Below the pieces are notes generated by a model, which made no database searches, had not been told where the DNA came from, and was given only the letters and a program-made list of their open reading frames with translations. DNA of 64,000 nucleotides. It comes from Caballeronia sp. SBC1 (lineage in GTDB: Bacteria > Pseudomonadota > Gammaproteobacteria > Burkholderiales > Burkholderiaceae). Positions 35,775-44,468 of the stretch are shown one piece after another. Made by a program: the position numbers and the translations under genes. Position 1 is the first letter of the stretch. Each line of letters opens with the position of its first letter. The stretch lies in NCBI RefSeq assembly GCF_011493005.1, contig NZ_CP049156.1, forward strand, positions 1,798,001-1,862,000, in the 5' to 3' direction.

Positions 35775-36698
35775 TCATGCGTTGGCCGTGAGTGCGCGTA
35801 GCCGGTCGAATGCCTCAGACACCTTGTTGACCGACAGCATGTATTTCCAGTAACGCTCCTTGAGCCACCCGGTCGGCAGATACGCGCTGCCGATCAGCAC
35901 CTGACCCACACCCCAGCCGGGGCGCCATGTGCGAGCGGTGCCGCGGCGCATGAAGAGCGATAGCGTGGGGATCTGGAGGCTCGACGCAAGGTGGCCCACA
36001 CCCGAATCGTTGCCGATGAACCAGCCGGACTCGTAGAGCCACCCGGCGACCTGATCGAGCGGTCCGAGATCGGTGAGCGTGAGCCCGAACTGTTCAATAT
36101 GCGTCCAGTGCGCGCGTTCCTCGGGCGCTACGACGAATTGCGGGTCAAACCCGCTGTCCCGCAGCTTGATCGCAAGACCGATGAAGCGTGACGCCAACCA
36201 GCATTTGTCGGTCGTGCTTGCCATGGGGTGGATCGCGACGCGCAGCGAGCGCTGGCGATGCGTCAGGCCGGGCAGGGGCGTGATGCCGTTGCCCTTGTCG
36301 ACGAGGGTCAGGCGCAGGTCGTCGCGGCAGAAGCGGGTCAGGCGTTCGGCCATCGACTCCGTCGAATTGGCGCTGCACAAATGGGCCAGGATCATGACCT
36401 TGGGATGCAGCCGTTCAAGGTTCACAAACGGTTTGTTGGCGTGGAGCTGGATCACGGTGTCGAAGCGGGAGAGTTTTTCCGCGCAGTCGTCCGGTTTCAG
36501 TTCAGGTTCAATATCCATGCCGGGAAACCAGCTCCGCATGTTATTGATTTGCTGGCCGAACACAGTGACCGACACACCATTCAATCTGAGATTGCGTGCA
36601 ACGGTCATCATCAGCAGCGAATCGCCGAGCGCCGACGAGAGGATCAATGCCACACTCGATAGTGGCTGGGTTGCGTGCGGCATACATGCTTCCGGCAA
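35775..36698 (-). CDS. Glycosyltransferase family 9-like protein (copy 1)
   Basis: A 307-residue GT9-like protein. It opens LSSVALILSSALGDSLLMMT and carries YESGWFIGNDSGVGHLASSL near residue 230, the nucleotide-sugar-binding region of heptosyltransferase-like enzymes. It is the first of two tandem paralogues. Both contain a conserved HPxAST segment (IHPMASTTDKCWLASRF here). The sugar and acceptor are unknown. No other LPS-core genes are near, so a role in surface polysaccharide or protein glycosylation is only inferred. Confidence 0.75.
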   Translation of the reverse strand: MPEACMPHATQPLSSVALILSSALGDSLLMMTVARNLRLNGVSVTVFGQQINNMRSWFPGMDIEPELKPDDCAEKLSRFDTVIQLHANKPFVNLERLHPKVMILAHLCSANSTESMAERLTRFCRDDLRLTLVDKGNGITPLPGLTHRQRSLRVAIHPMASTTDKCWLASRFIGLAIKLRDSGFDPQFVVAPEERAHWTHIEQFGLTLTDLGPLDQVAGWLYESGWFIGNDSGVGHLASSLQIPTLSLFMRRGTARTWRPGWGVGQVLIGSAYLPTGWLKERYWKYMLSVNKVSEAFDRLRALTANA

Positions 36699-36931
36699 GG
36701 CACTCCGCTGTCGGGGGAGCGCTTTCCGCTCAGGATGGATCCCCGAGCCGGAGGCAGTCTAAGATCACATTCCATTACGTGGGTTACGACACAACTTACC
36801 AAGGCTTAGGAAGCAGGATATTTCGCGGCAAAGACTAACCGCGCCGTATGGATTGTCCCGTGCCAATGGCGAGCCCGATCATGCGATAACCACGTGACCA
36901 CCGTGTGTCGGATGTGCATCTGATCGTCGTT

Positions 36932-38557
36932 TCAGGCGTAGCCGCTACCGCTTGCGTCCACGGAGTCAAGCCTGCCGAGGCGTACTTTGAGAAGGCGTCC
37001 CGACCACGGCGCGCTGGTGAGCGATTCCAGTGATTGCAAGTGCCGGTCGCTGGTGACATACAGCGCGGGGCCGTTTGCTTCGGCAACAAAAGCGAGGCCC
37101 GTCGGCGCGGCTACAGGCAGGCTGACCAGCCTGTCTACGCTGCCGTCGCCGGTGAACCGCACGACGCTCCAGCCGTCTTTGAGCGTGGTCCAGAGACCGC
37201 CGCAGTTGTCGAGGGCGACGCCTGACAAGCGTCCCGATCCCTTGGGCATTGATGCTAGCCGCCGCACGATCGATGCGCCTTTCTGCAACACGAACACGGT
37301 TCCGGAATCGGGCGCAACTGCGTAGGCCGTCACGCTGTCGCTGGCCCAGGTCATCGCTTCAATGCGCTCGCCGAAATGCCAATGTGACCTGAAACGGCCA
37401 TCCTCGCCGATCACGCCCAACTGACAGTCCGTTGTGGCTTCGTTCCAGTACGCGGCCCACGAGCACCCATCCGGAGCCGTGCAAAGTGCCTTCACCGCAG
37501 GGTCGTTCCACGCCGACATGTCGGCGATCTTCACGAGCTCTCCGTTCGCGCCCAGCCGGGAGTGCGAGGCGCCATGCACCACGATCATTCCATCGCCGTA
37601 GAGCTGCATGGCGGTGATCGGTGCATCGAGCCGGGCGACGATGCGGTCCGTCTTGCCATTGAAGCAATGCACCGCGGGCGCGAGCGTATCGGCCCAGTAG
37701 AGACAGTTCGATGTCTGCGACCACACGGGAAACGCGCCGTGGAATGCCCAGGCTTCGCTGACGGGCTCGACCTCTTCCGCGCCCGGCTGATGTTTGCTCA
37801 CGGCGAGTTGCGAGCCTACCCGACGCGCCGCTTCGGCGAGTTCCGGGCCGAGCAGTTCAAGCCGTGCAAGGCTCAGCCGGTACGCTGGCCCGGCGACGCT
37901 CAGCGCGCCGCGTACCTGTCCCGCCGAATCGATAATCGGCGCTGCCACGCAGCGCACGCCCAGCACGATTTCTTCGTCATCGATCGCGTAGCCGCGTGCC
38001 GCAGTGATGCCTAATTCGATCTGCAGGCGCCGGCGATCCGTGATGGTGCGCGGGGTCAACGGGTCGAGCGAGATGCTTCTCACGAGCGCCTCGCATTCGT
38101 CCTTGGGCAAGCGCGACAGGATCGCTTTTCCCTGACCCGTGCAATGCAGCGGCTTGCTTTGGCCCAGCGCCGCAGCAGAGCGCTGCGAGTGCGCACCGTC
38201 GCAACGTTCGAGCGACAGCACGGCGCCCCCGTCGAGCACGGCCAGATACGACGTCTCGCCCGTCAGGTCCCGCAGGGAGCGTAATTCGGCGCTCGCTGCC
38301 GCCACGAGATCGGGCATCAGGTACGCGTTGCGCACGAGTTCGAGATAGCGGAACCCGAGCCGATACACCCGCCTGACCTGATCGCGCCGCACGAGCCCAC
38401 GTTCGACGAGCGTCGCGAGAATCCGGTACAGGGTTGTCTTGGGCAGGCCGGCTGTGTCCAGCAATTCCGCGTTACTCATGCCGTCAGGCGCCGCGCCGAT
38501 CAGGTCGAGCACGCCGAGCGCTTTATCCAGTGAAGCGGTTCCTTCTCCTATTGCCAT
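36932..38557 (-). CDS. IclR-family regulator fused to an SMP-30-like beta-propeller
   Basis: A 541-residue protein with two parts. Residues 1-255 are a complete IclR regulator: an N-terminal winged helix (MSNAELLDTAGLPKTTLYR near 27-45) and a GAF-like effector domain. Residues 270-530 resemble the SMP-30/gluconolactonase propeller (SNCLYWADTLAP, later GVALDNCGGLW and ALYVTSDRH). The metal-binding residues of active SMP-30 enzymes (Glu of GEGPVW, Asn of PNG, Asp of PDG) are replaced by Ala, Glu and Ser, so it should not be a lactonase. It is divergent from the sugar-acid cluster and probably controls it through an inverted repeat at 38667-38683. Confidence 0.82.
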   Translation of the reverse strand: MAIGEGTASLDKALGVLDLIGAAPDGMSNAELLDTAGLPKTTLYRILATLVERGLVRRDQVRRVYRLGFRYLELVRNAYLMPDLVAAASAELRSLRDLTGETSYLAVLDGGAVLSLERCDGAHSQRSAAALGQSKPLHCTGQGKAILSRLPKDECEALVRSISLDPLTPRTITDRRRLQIELGITAARGYAIDDEEIVLGVRCVAAPIIDSAGQVRGALSVAGPAYRLSLARLELLGPELAEAARRVGSQLAVSKHQPGAEEVEPVSEAWAFHGAFPVWSQTSNCLYWADTLAPAVHCFNGKTDRIVARLDAPITAMQLYGDGMIVVHGASHSRLGANGELVKIADMSAWNDPAVKALCTAPDGCSWAAYWNEATTDCQLGVIGEDGRFRSHWHFGERIEAMTWASDSVTAYAVAPDSGTVFVLQKGASIVRRLASMPKGSGRLSGVALDNCGGLWTTLKDGWSVVRFTGDGSVDRLVSLPVAAPTGLAFVAEANGPALYVTSDRHLQSLESLTSAPWSGRLLKVRLGRLDSVDASGSGYA

Positions 38558-38615
38558 ATTCCCATCCGTTGGAACTCAAGAGGCGAAATGAGGATATCAC
38601 TGGTTTTCATGCATG

Positions 38616-38648
38616 GTTCACCGGTTTAGCATTCGATCCACGGTGAAC
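38616..38648. promoter_or_regulatory. Inverted repeat with long spacer in the regulator/cluster gap
   Basis: GTTCACCG (38616-38623) and CGGTGAAC (38641-38648) are perfect eight-base complementary arms with a 17-base spacer. It lies between the divergent regulator and the sugar-acid genes. It could be a second operator or a hairpin in the leader. Confidence 0.4.
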
Positions 38649-38666
38649 GAAGAAACATCGGGCCTG

Positions 38667-38683
38667 GTTCCAGAGGTTGGAAC
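38667..38683. promoter_or_regulatory. Probable IclR-type operator
   Basis: GTTCCA-GAGGT-TGGAAC is a perfect inverted repeat of six bases with a five-base centre, a form close to known IclR-family sites. A matching half-site TTGGAACT occurs at 38569-38576 beside the regulator's own start. It lies 47 bases before the GTG at 38730 that I take as start of the first cluster gene. Confidence 0.55.
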
Positions 38684-38729
38684 TGGGGCTTTGATTTCAC
38701 GCATCCAGCCTCTACGACAGGACACTCCA

Positions 38730-39536
38730 GTGAAGATCCATCACTATGCAGATTCCCTTGCCACCGCTGCGCCTCGCGACGTGGTGGTGAGCGACGAAAC
38801 GCTCGCAAAGCTGGCCAAGGTCAGCAGCGGCTCCCTCACCACGCAGCTTTTCAAACACGGTTATCGACAGCCGGCGCTAGTGGGTTTGCGCGCGCTGAAC
38901 AAGCATGTCGAATCGTTCGCCGGGCGCGCTTTTACGATGCGGTTCATCCCGGCGCGCGAGGGCATTGATACCTACGGCACGATGACCACCAAGCCGAACA
39001 TGGACAACCTGCAGTGGCAGGGCGTCGAGCAGGTGAAGCCCGGCGATGTGCTCGTGATCGACAGCCAGAACGATCCGCGCGCGGCTTCCGCCGGGAACAT
39101 TCTGGTCACCCGTTTGCTCGCGCGGGGCGCCAAAGCCATCATCACCGACGGCGCATTGCGCGACGGCAGCGAGATCGCCAACTTGCCGCTGCCGGCTTAT
39201 GCGCGCGAGGTTACGGCGACTACCCGAATCTCGTACCACCACGTGGCGGACTTGCAAGTGCCGATAGGCTGCGCGGGCGTGGCGGTGTATCCGGGCGACA
39301 TCATTGTTGGCGACGCGGACGGTATCACGGTAGTGCCGCCGCATCTGGCGCAAGAGCTAGCGGATTTCTGCACGCAGCAGGACGACCTGGAGCGCTATCT
39401 CGCCATGCGTATTGCTGCGGGTGAAGCATTGTGGGGCGTCTACCCGCCGAGTCCGCAAGCCTACGAAGACTACAACGCGTGGGTGGCAGCGGGGCGGCCG
39501 GCGATTGCGTCTGTCATTGCCAAGGAGAACCGCTGA
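38730..39536 (+). CDS. RraA-family aldolase/decarboxylase-like protein
   Basis: A 268-residue protein of the RraA superfamily, which includes 4-hydroxy-4-methyl-2-oxoglutarate/4-carboxy-4-hydroxy-2-oxoadipate aldolases and oxaloacetate decarboxylases. The signature AIITDGALRDGSEIANLPLP, with its Arg-Asp metal site, is present near residue 140, followed by VYPGDIIVGDADGITVVP. It probably makes the final C-C cleavage or decarboxylation of a sugar-acid intermediate. I prefer the GTG at 38730 (AGGA eight bases before) over an ATG at 38613, because the longer form would place the operator within coding sequence. The next gene starts at its stop codon (TGATG). Confidence 0.75.
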   Translation: MKIHHYADSLATAAPRDVVVSDETLAKLAKVSSGSLTTQLFKHGYRQPALVGLRALNKHVESFAGRAFTMRFIPAREGIDTYGTMTTKPNMDNLQWQGVEQVKPGDVLVIDSQNDPRAASAGNILVTRLLARGAKAIITDGALRDGSEIANLPLPAYAREVTATTRISYHHVADLQVPIGCAGVAVYPGDIIVGDADGITVVPPHLAQELADFCTQQDDLERYLAMRIAAGEALWGVYPPSPQAYEDYNAWVAAGRPAIASVIAKENR

Positions 39537-39994
39537 TGGCCGTGATCGATCACACTCGCTACGCCACATTGATCCGCCGTTATTTCGATGCCTGCAATGA
39601 AGCGGACTACGACAAGCTGGTGTCATGCTTCACGCCCGACGCGGTTCATTATTTCCCGGCGGGCCTGCCTGAAATTCCGTGGCGCACGGCGGACGTCATT
39701 GCCCGCAAATGGCAATGGTGCGTGGAAAACCTCGGCTCGCAATGGACCATCGAAAAGATTCTGGTGAGCCACGACAGCCACGAAGCGGTGATTGAGTGGA
39801 CCCACTGGAAGGCGAAGTTGGGCGCGGCGTTGCGCGGTGACGAGTGGTATGTCTTCGACGAAACCAGCGGGCTCATCAAGGAGATTCGCGCGTATTACGC
39901 ATCGCCTGCGGACAAGGACGTGATGATCAACGAGCTTGTCGATTTCGCTTATGAAGCGCGCGGCTACCATCTGAACGCGACCAAGAAGGCATGA
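39536..39994 (+). CDS. SnoaL-like (NTF2-fold) protein
   Basis: A 152-residue NTF2-fold protein. It opens YATLIRRYFDACNEADYDKL and continues LVSCFTPDAVHYFPAG, the standard SnoaL arrangement. Members act as isomerases, cyclases, hydratases or lactonases on small ring compounds, or have no known activity. The start overlaps the RraA-like gene's stop, so co-translation is likely. Within this sugar-acid cluster it may open or isomerise a lactone or keto intermediate, but this is inference. Confidence 0.75.
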   Translation: MAVIDHTRYATLIRRYFDACNEADYDKLVSCFTPDAVHYFPAGLPEIPWRTADVIARKWQWCVENLGSQWTIEKILVSHDSHEAVIEWTHWKAKLGAALRGDEWYVFDETSGLIKEIRAYYASPADKDVMINELVDFAYEARGYHLNATKKA

Positions 39995-40010
39995 AGCGGA
40001 GAGGGACGTC

Positions 40011-40319
40011 ATGGTCATGAAACACATCGTCATGTTTCGTAGGCGAGCGAACGTGGTGAGCCAGCCGGGGCTTGAAGCGCAACTCGTTGAGCGCATGCGC
40101 ACGCTGGACCGCGAGATCGCATTCGTGCGCGGATGGAAGGTCTCGGCGAACGAACTGGATCGCGCGATCTGCTGGGACTATCTGCTCGAATCCACCTTCG
40201 ATGACCGGCAAGCGCTCGAGCAATACCTGCCGCATCCCGCTCATGTCGCGCTGATCACCGATCTGAAACAGTACTTCGACTGGGCTGCCGTCGACTACAC
40301 GGACTCACTTGCCACCTGA
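40011..40319 (+). CDS. Dabb-domain (stress-responsive A/B barrel) protein
   Basis: A 102-residue dimeric alpha-beta barrel protein. It begins KHIVMFRRRA and ends its fold HPAHVALITDLKQYFDWAA, as in Dabb proteins. GGAGAGGG precedes ATGs at 40011 and 40017; either could start the chain. Such proteins serve as small enzymes (for example cyclases or decarboxylases) in many pathways. It lies 16 bases after the SnoaL-like gene and 102 before the transporter, so it probably belongs to the same transcript. Its reaction is unknown. Confidence 0.75.
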   Translation: MVMKHIVMFRRRANVVSQPGLEAQLVERMRTLDREIAFVRGWKVSANELDRAICWDYLLESTFDDRQALEQYLPHPAHVALITDLKQYFDWAAVDYTDSLAT

Positions 40320-40421
40320 ACATTCGAACCCGGTTCGACAAGAAGCGGAACAGCTTCGCGGGTTCGCTCACACGCATGACGGCTGCGCTCGAAACAGAGC
40401 GAGCCGACTGGAGACAAAGCA

Positions 40422-41837
40422 ATGAACAAGCACCCGTCGTCCGCGCATGCGGACCTGGGGCTGGCAGCCACCACGGCTGCCAAGGTGACCCAATCCGTGA
40501 CCGCGGCCACGGCGCAGAACGGTCTGGCCGCAAGTACGCGTACACGATACCGTTTTATCACGCTGGCCTTGATCACGGTGGTCCTCGCACTCAGTTCCGG
40601 CGACCGGGCGGCCATGTCCGTCGCCGGTTCAGGCATGGCGAAGGAACTCCGCATTACATCAGTCGAACTGGGTTACATTTTTTCCGCGTTCAGTTGGGCC
40701 TATGTGATCTTCCTGATCCCGGCGGGCTGGCTGACGGATCGCATCGGCTCCAAGAAAGCGATGTTCAGCGCGATCGTAGTGTGGTCAATTTTCACCGTGT
40801 GCATGGGCCTGGTGCACTTCGTCGGGCTGGTGGTGCCCTTGTTGCTCGCGCTTCGTTTCCTGCTCGGTATTGCCGAGTCGCCTGTCGGGCCCGCGTCGGG
40901 GAGGATCATTGCCGCATGGTTCCCGGCCTCCGAGCGAGGAGTGGCCGGCGCCATCTTCAATAGCGCGCAATACCTTTCGCTCGCGCTATTCACACCGCTG
41001 ATGGGCTGGCTGTGCCACGCGTTCGGATGGGAATACGTGTTCATCGTCATGGGCTGCGTGGGGATCGTGATCGGCGCTATCTGGTGGAAGAACTACTACC
41101 TGCCGATCAAGCACCCGGCCATGAGCGTAAGCGAGCTCGACTACATTCGGGCCGGCGAAGGACTCGTTGATCTCGAAGCCACGCAAAAGCTGGAGAAGAC
41201 GGGACCCAAACGTTCGCAGTGGCGTGACATCGGCTCGCTCTTCGGGAGCCGCATGATGGTCGGCATCTTCATAGGGCAGTACTGCATCAGCGCGATCACG
41301 TGGTTTTTCGTCACGTGGTTCCCGATCTATCTGGTGAAGGATCGCGGCTTCGACATCCTCCAGGCGGGCTTTGTAGCGTCCATTCCGGCGGCAGCGGGTC
41401 TGATCGGCGGCGTGGCAAGCGGTTTTGTCTCTGACGGCCTGCTTAAAAAGACCGGCTCGCTGAGCATTGCACGCAAAGGCCCGGTCATCCTCGGCTTTCT
41501 GCTCAGTGCGAGCATGATTCTCTGCAACTACGTGAACACGCAATGGCTGGTGGTCGGACTGATGAGTCTCGCGTTCTTCGGCAAAGGTTTCGGTGCGTTG
41601 AGCTGGACCATTCTCGCGGACACAGCACCTCGAGAAATCATCGGCACGACCGGTGGCGTGTTCAACGCGCTCGGCAATAGCGCAGGCATTGTCACGCCAG
41701 TGGTGATTGGTTATCTCCTGCAAAGCACGGGGTCGTTCGCCGCCGCCCTTGTTTATGTTGGCGCGCATGGGCTGATCGCGGTACTGAGCTATGGGTTGAT
41801 CGTCGGGAAAATCCAGCGTTACAAATTGAAGGACTAA
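40422..41837 (+). CDS. MFS sugar-acid transporter (anion:cation symporter family)
   Basis: A 471-residue MFS protein with 12 expected helices. It has a disordered cytoplasmic N-terminus of about 45 residues, then LALSSGDRAAMSVAGSGMA and the loop WLTDRIGSKKAM after helix 2. The helix 1 to 4 region resembles GudP, ExuT and GarP, which import glucarate, galactarate or hexuronates with protons. It is followed 69 bases later by the dehydratase gene. It is the likely importer of the cluster's growth substrate. Confidence 0.82.
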   Translation: MNKHPSSAHADLGLAATTAAKVTQSVTAATAQNGLAASTRTRYRFITLALITVVLALSSGDRAAMSVAGSGMAKELRITSVELGYIFSAFSWAYVIFLIPAGWLTDRIGSKKAMFSAIVVWSIFTVCMGLVHFVGLVVPLLLALRFLLGIAESPVGPASGRIIAAWFPASERGVAGAIFNSAQYLSLALFTPLMGWLCHAFGWEYVFIVMGCVGIVIGAIWWKNYYLPIKHPAMSVSELDYIRAGEGLVDLEATQKLEKTGPKRSQWRDIGSLFGSRMMVGIFIGQYCISAITWFFVTWFPIYLVKDRGFDILQAGFVASIPAAAGLIGGVASGFVSDGLLKKTGSLSIARKGPVILGFLLSASMILCNYVNTQWLVVGLMSLAFFGKGFGALSWTILADTAPREIIGTTGGVFNALGNSAGIVTPVVIGYLLQSTGSFAAALVYVGAHGLIAVLSYGLIVGKIQRYKLKD

Positions 41838-41906
41838 TCTTCAGAAGACGGGACGCGGATTCATGCACGTCGCGGCAATGGCATCCATTTTTCGTAAGGA
41901 GAAGTT

Positions 41907-43100
41907 GTGAGCACATTATCTAAATCATCGTCGGGTAAAGACCCGCTTGCACACTTGGCACGCGGTGCGGCCAGCGCGGATCGCATTACCGGCGTGAAGG
42001 TCTCGCTGACCTATCTGCCGCTTGCCGCCCCCATCAGCGACGCCAAGGTGCTGACCGGCCGGCAAAAGCCGCTGACAGAGATCGCGTTTATCTTCGCGGA
42101 GATTCGCACGGAAGGCGGTCACGAAGGCATCGGTTTCGGCTATTCGAAACGCGCCGGCGGACCGGGCATCTATGCACATGCGAAGGAGATCGCACCCGAG
42201 TTGATCGGCGAAGATCCGAACGACATCGCGCGCATCTGGAACAAGCTCTGCTGGGCCGGTGCATCAATGGGGCGCAGCGGCCTGACGACGCAAGCCATTG
42301 CGCCGTTCGACATCGCGCTTTGGGACATGAAGGCGAAACGCGCCGGCTTGCCGCTCGCGAAGCTGCTTGGCGCGCATCGCGATTCGGTGCAGTGCTACAA
42401 CACCTCGGGCGGTTATTTGTCGATGCCGCTCGAACAGGTGATCGAGAACATAGACGCGTCGCGCGAACGCGGCATTGGCGGTATCAAGATCAAGGTGGGC
42501 CAGCCGCAGACAGCCATCGACCTGCAACGGGTAACGGCCGTGCGCAAGCATCTGGGTGACAGCTTCCCGCTTATGGTCGATGCGAACCAGCAATGGGACC
42601 GCGCTACCGCGCAGCGCTTCGGGCGTGTGCTCGAACAGTTCGATCTCACGTGGATTGAAGAGCCGCTGGACGCCTACGACGTGGAAGGACACGCGGCGCT
42701 GAGCGCATCGCTTGATACGCCGATCGCGACCGGCGAGATGCTGACGAGCTTCGGCGAACATGCGCAGTTGATTACGGCGCAGGCGTCGGATTTCATCCAG
42801 CCGGATGCACCGCGCGTGGGGGGCATCACGCCGTTCCTGCAGATCATGAGTCTGGCCGATTTCAAGGGCTTCAGCCTTGCGCCGCACTTCGCGATGGAGA
42901 TTCACCTGCATCTTGCCGCCGCGTATCCGCGTGAACCGTGGCTTGAACATTTCGAATGGTTAGAGCCGATGTTCAACGAACGTCTCGAGTTGCGCGACGG
43001 CCGCATGCATGTGCCGAATCGTCCGGGCCTGGGCTTCAGTCTGAGTGATCAGGCTCGGGCGTGGACCAGGGACACGGCGTCGTTCGGTTCGGGCGTTTGA
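41907..43100 (+). CDS. Enolase-superfamily sugar-acid dehydratase (L-talarate/galactarate dehydratase-like)
   Basis: A 397-residue mandelate racemase-subgroup enzyme. Catalytic K194-x-K196 lies in GIKIKVGQP, the metal ligands are D225 (MVDANQQW), E251 and E277 (GEML), and the His of the His-Asp dyad is H327 (LAPHFAMEIH). This spacing closely follows that of L-talarate/galactarate dehydratases, which yield 5-dehydro-4-deoxyglucarate. GTG at 41907 with AAGGAG upstream fits as a start. Substrate specificity within the subgroup cannot be settled from sequence. It belongs with the MFS and UxuA genes. Confidence 0.8.
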   Translation: MSTLSKSSSGKDPLAHLARGAASADRITGVKVSLTYLPLAAPISDAKVLTGRQKPLTEIAFIFAEIRTEGGHEGIGFGYSKRAGGPGIYAHAKEIAPELIGEDPNDIARIWNKLCWAGASMGRSGLTTQAIAPFDIALWDMKAKRAGLPLAKLLGAHRDSVQCYNTSGGYLSMPLEQVIENIDASRERGIGGIKIKVGQPQTAIDLQRVTAVRKHLGDSFPLMVDANQQWDRATAQRFGRVLEQFDLTWIEEPLDAYDVEGHAALSASLDTPIATGEMLTSFGEHAQLITAQASDFIQPDAPRVGGITPFLQIMSLADFKGFSLAPHFAMEIHLHLAAAYPREPWLEHFEWLEPMFNERLELRDGRMHVPNRPGLGFSLSDQARAWTRDTASFGSGV

Positions 43101-43215
43101 GCGCTGTCCTAAAGCGCGTTTCTAAGCGTAGGGAATACATTATGGCCGCATTACATCTGAACGAATTCCAACGCGGCCTTATCAACTTAGCGACTTAGCC
43201 GGAAGTGTGTCAATC

Positions 43216-44292
43216 ATGAAGATGATTTTTCGCTGGCATGGTCCGAAGGACCCGATCAGTCTGCAGTACATTCGCCAGATTCCTGGGCTCTATGGAATCG
43301 TGTCGTCGCTTTACGACTTGCCGCTCGGAGAAGTGTGGCCCATCGAGCGGATCAAGGGACTCCAGAGCGCCGCGGCGGCGCATGACCTGAAGATGGAAGT
43401 GGTCGACAGCTTCCGGGCGCATGAAGAGATCAAGCTCGGGCGCCCCGGGCGTGAGCAACTGATGCCGCAATATGTCGCGACGCTCAGGAATCTTGCGGCT
43501 AGCGGCATCAAGGTAGTCTGCTACAACTTCATGCCGGTGTTCGACTGGACCCGCACGCAGATGGACTATGCGCTGTCCGATGGGTCGAATACGCTGTCGT
43601 TCGAAGCGGCCAGGGTGGAGGCGCTGGATGTGTCAAAGGGCATTCCGTTGCCGGGTTGGGGAACCCGTTATACGCCGGAGAAGCTGCAGTCATTGCTCGA
43701 CGAATACGCTACGGTCAGTACGGAGCAGATGTGGCGCAATCTGGAATATTTTCTCTCGCATCTCGTGCCGGTCGCGCAAGAGCTCGGGCTGAAGCTCGCG
43801 CTGCACGCCGACGATCCGCCGCGCTCCGTGTTCGGGCTGCCGCGCATCATCAAGAATATTGAGGACCATCGTCGCGTGCTCAATATTGTCAATTCAAAAG
43901 CGAATGGGTTGACGCTTTGCAGCGGTACGCTGGGATCAGACCTGCGCAACGACGTGCCTGCTTTCATCAATGAATTCGCGGCGCGGCAACGCGTGCATTT
44001 CGTGCATCTTCGCAACGTCAAGGTGAGCGATAACGGCGACTTCTACGAGTCGGCGCATCCAACCGAATGCGGCTCGCTTGACATGGCCGAGATCATGAAG
44101 GCGCTTCATGATGCCAACTTCCAGGGTTATGCGCGTCCCGATCACGGCCGCATGATCTGGGGCGAAACGGGCGTGCCGGGGTACGGTCTTTATGATCGCG
44201 CGTTAGGCATCATGTATCTGCAAGGGCTGTGGGAAGGCATTGGTAAAGAGAAGGCCCGTGCGCAGCTTTTGCAGGGCCGCGTGGCGGCCTGA
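43216..44292 (+). CDS. uxuA: Mannonate dehydratase
   Basis: A 358-residue TIM-barrel protein of the UxuA family. It opens MKMIFRWHGPKDPISLQYIR and contains CYNFMPVFDWTRT, LALHADDPP (a metal ligand region) and FVHLRNVKV, all conserved in D-mannonate dehydratases, which give 2-keto-3-deoxygluconate. I prefer the ATG at 43216 to a GTG at 43207. A short gap of 115 bases separates it from the dehydratase gene. With the enolase-type dehydratase present as well, the cluster would handle two acids or two steps. Confidence 0.87.
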   Translation: MKMIFRWHGPKDPISLQYIRQIPGLYGIVSSLYDLPLGEVWPIERIKGLQSAAAAHDLKMEVVDSFRAHEEIKLGRPGREQLMPQYVATLRNLAASGIKVVCYNFMPVFDWTRTQMDYALSDGSNTLSFEAARVEALDVSKGIPLPGWGTRYTPEKLQSLLDEYATVSTEQMWRNLEYFLSHLVPVAQELGLKLALHADDPPRSVFGLPRIIKNIEDHRRVLNIVNSKANGLTLCSGTLGSDLRNDVPAFINEFAARQRVHFVHLRNVKVSDNGDFYESAHPTECGSLDMAEIMKALHDANFQGYARPDHGRMIWGETGVPGYGLYDRALGIMYLQGLWEGIGKEKARAQLLQGRVAA

Positions 44293-44468
44293 ACGTTCGC
44301 ATGACGCGCCAACGTTTTAACAATCGATCGGCAGTCTAAATCCAAGGTATTCACCGGGTCGTGCTTTTCATGCACGACCCGGGCTGCCGCATGCAAACAG
44401 TCGACGCGATGACTTCGCCGGATGCGATCAAACCGGCTCGTATAAATATCGAAGCAGGAGACAAAACA

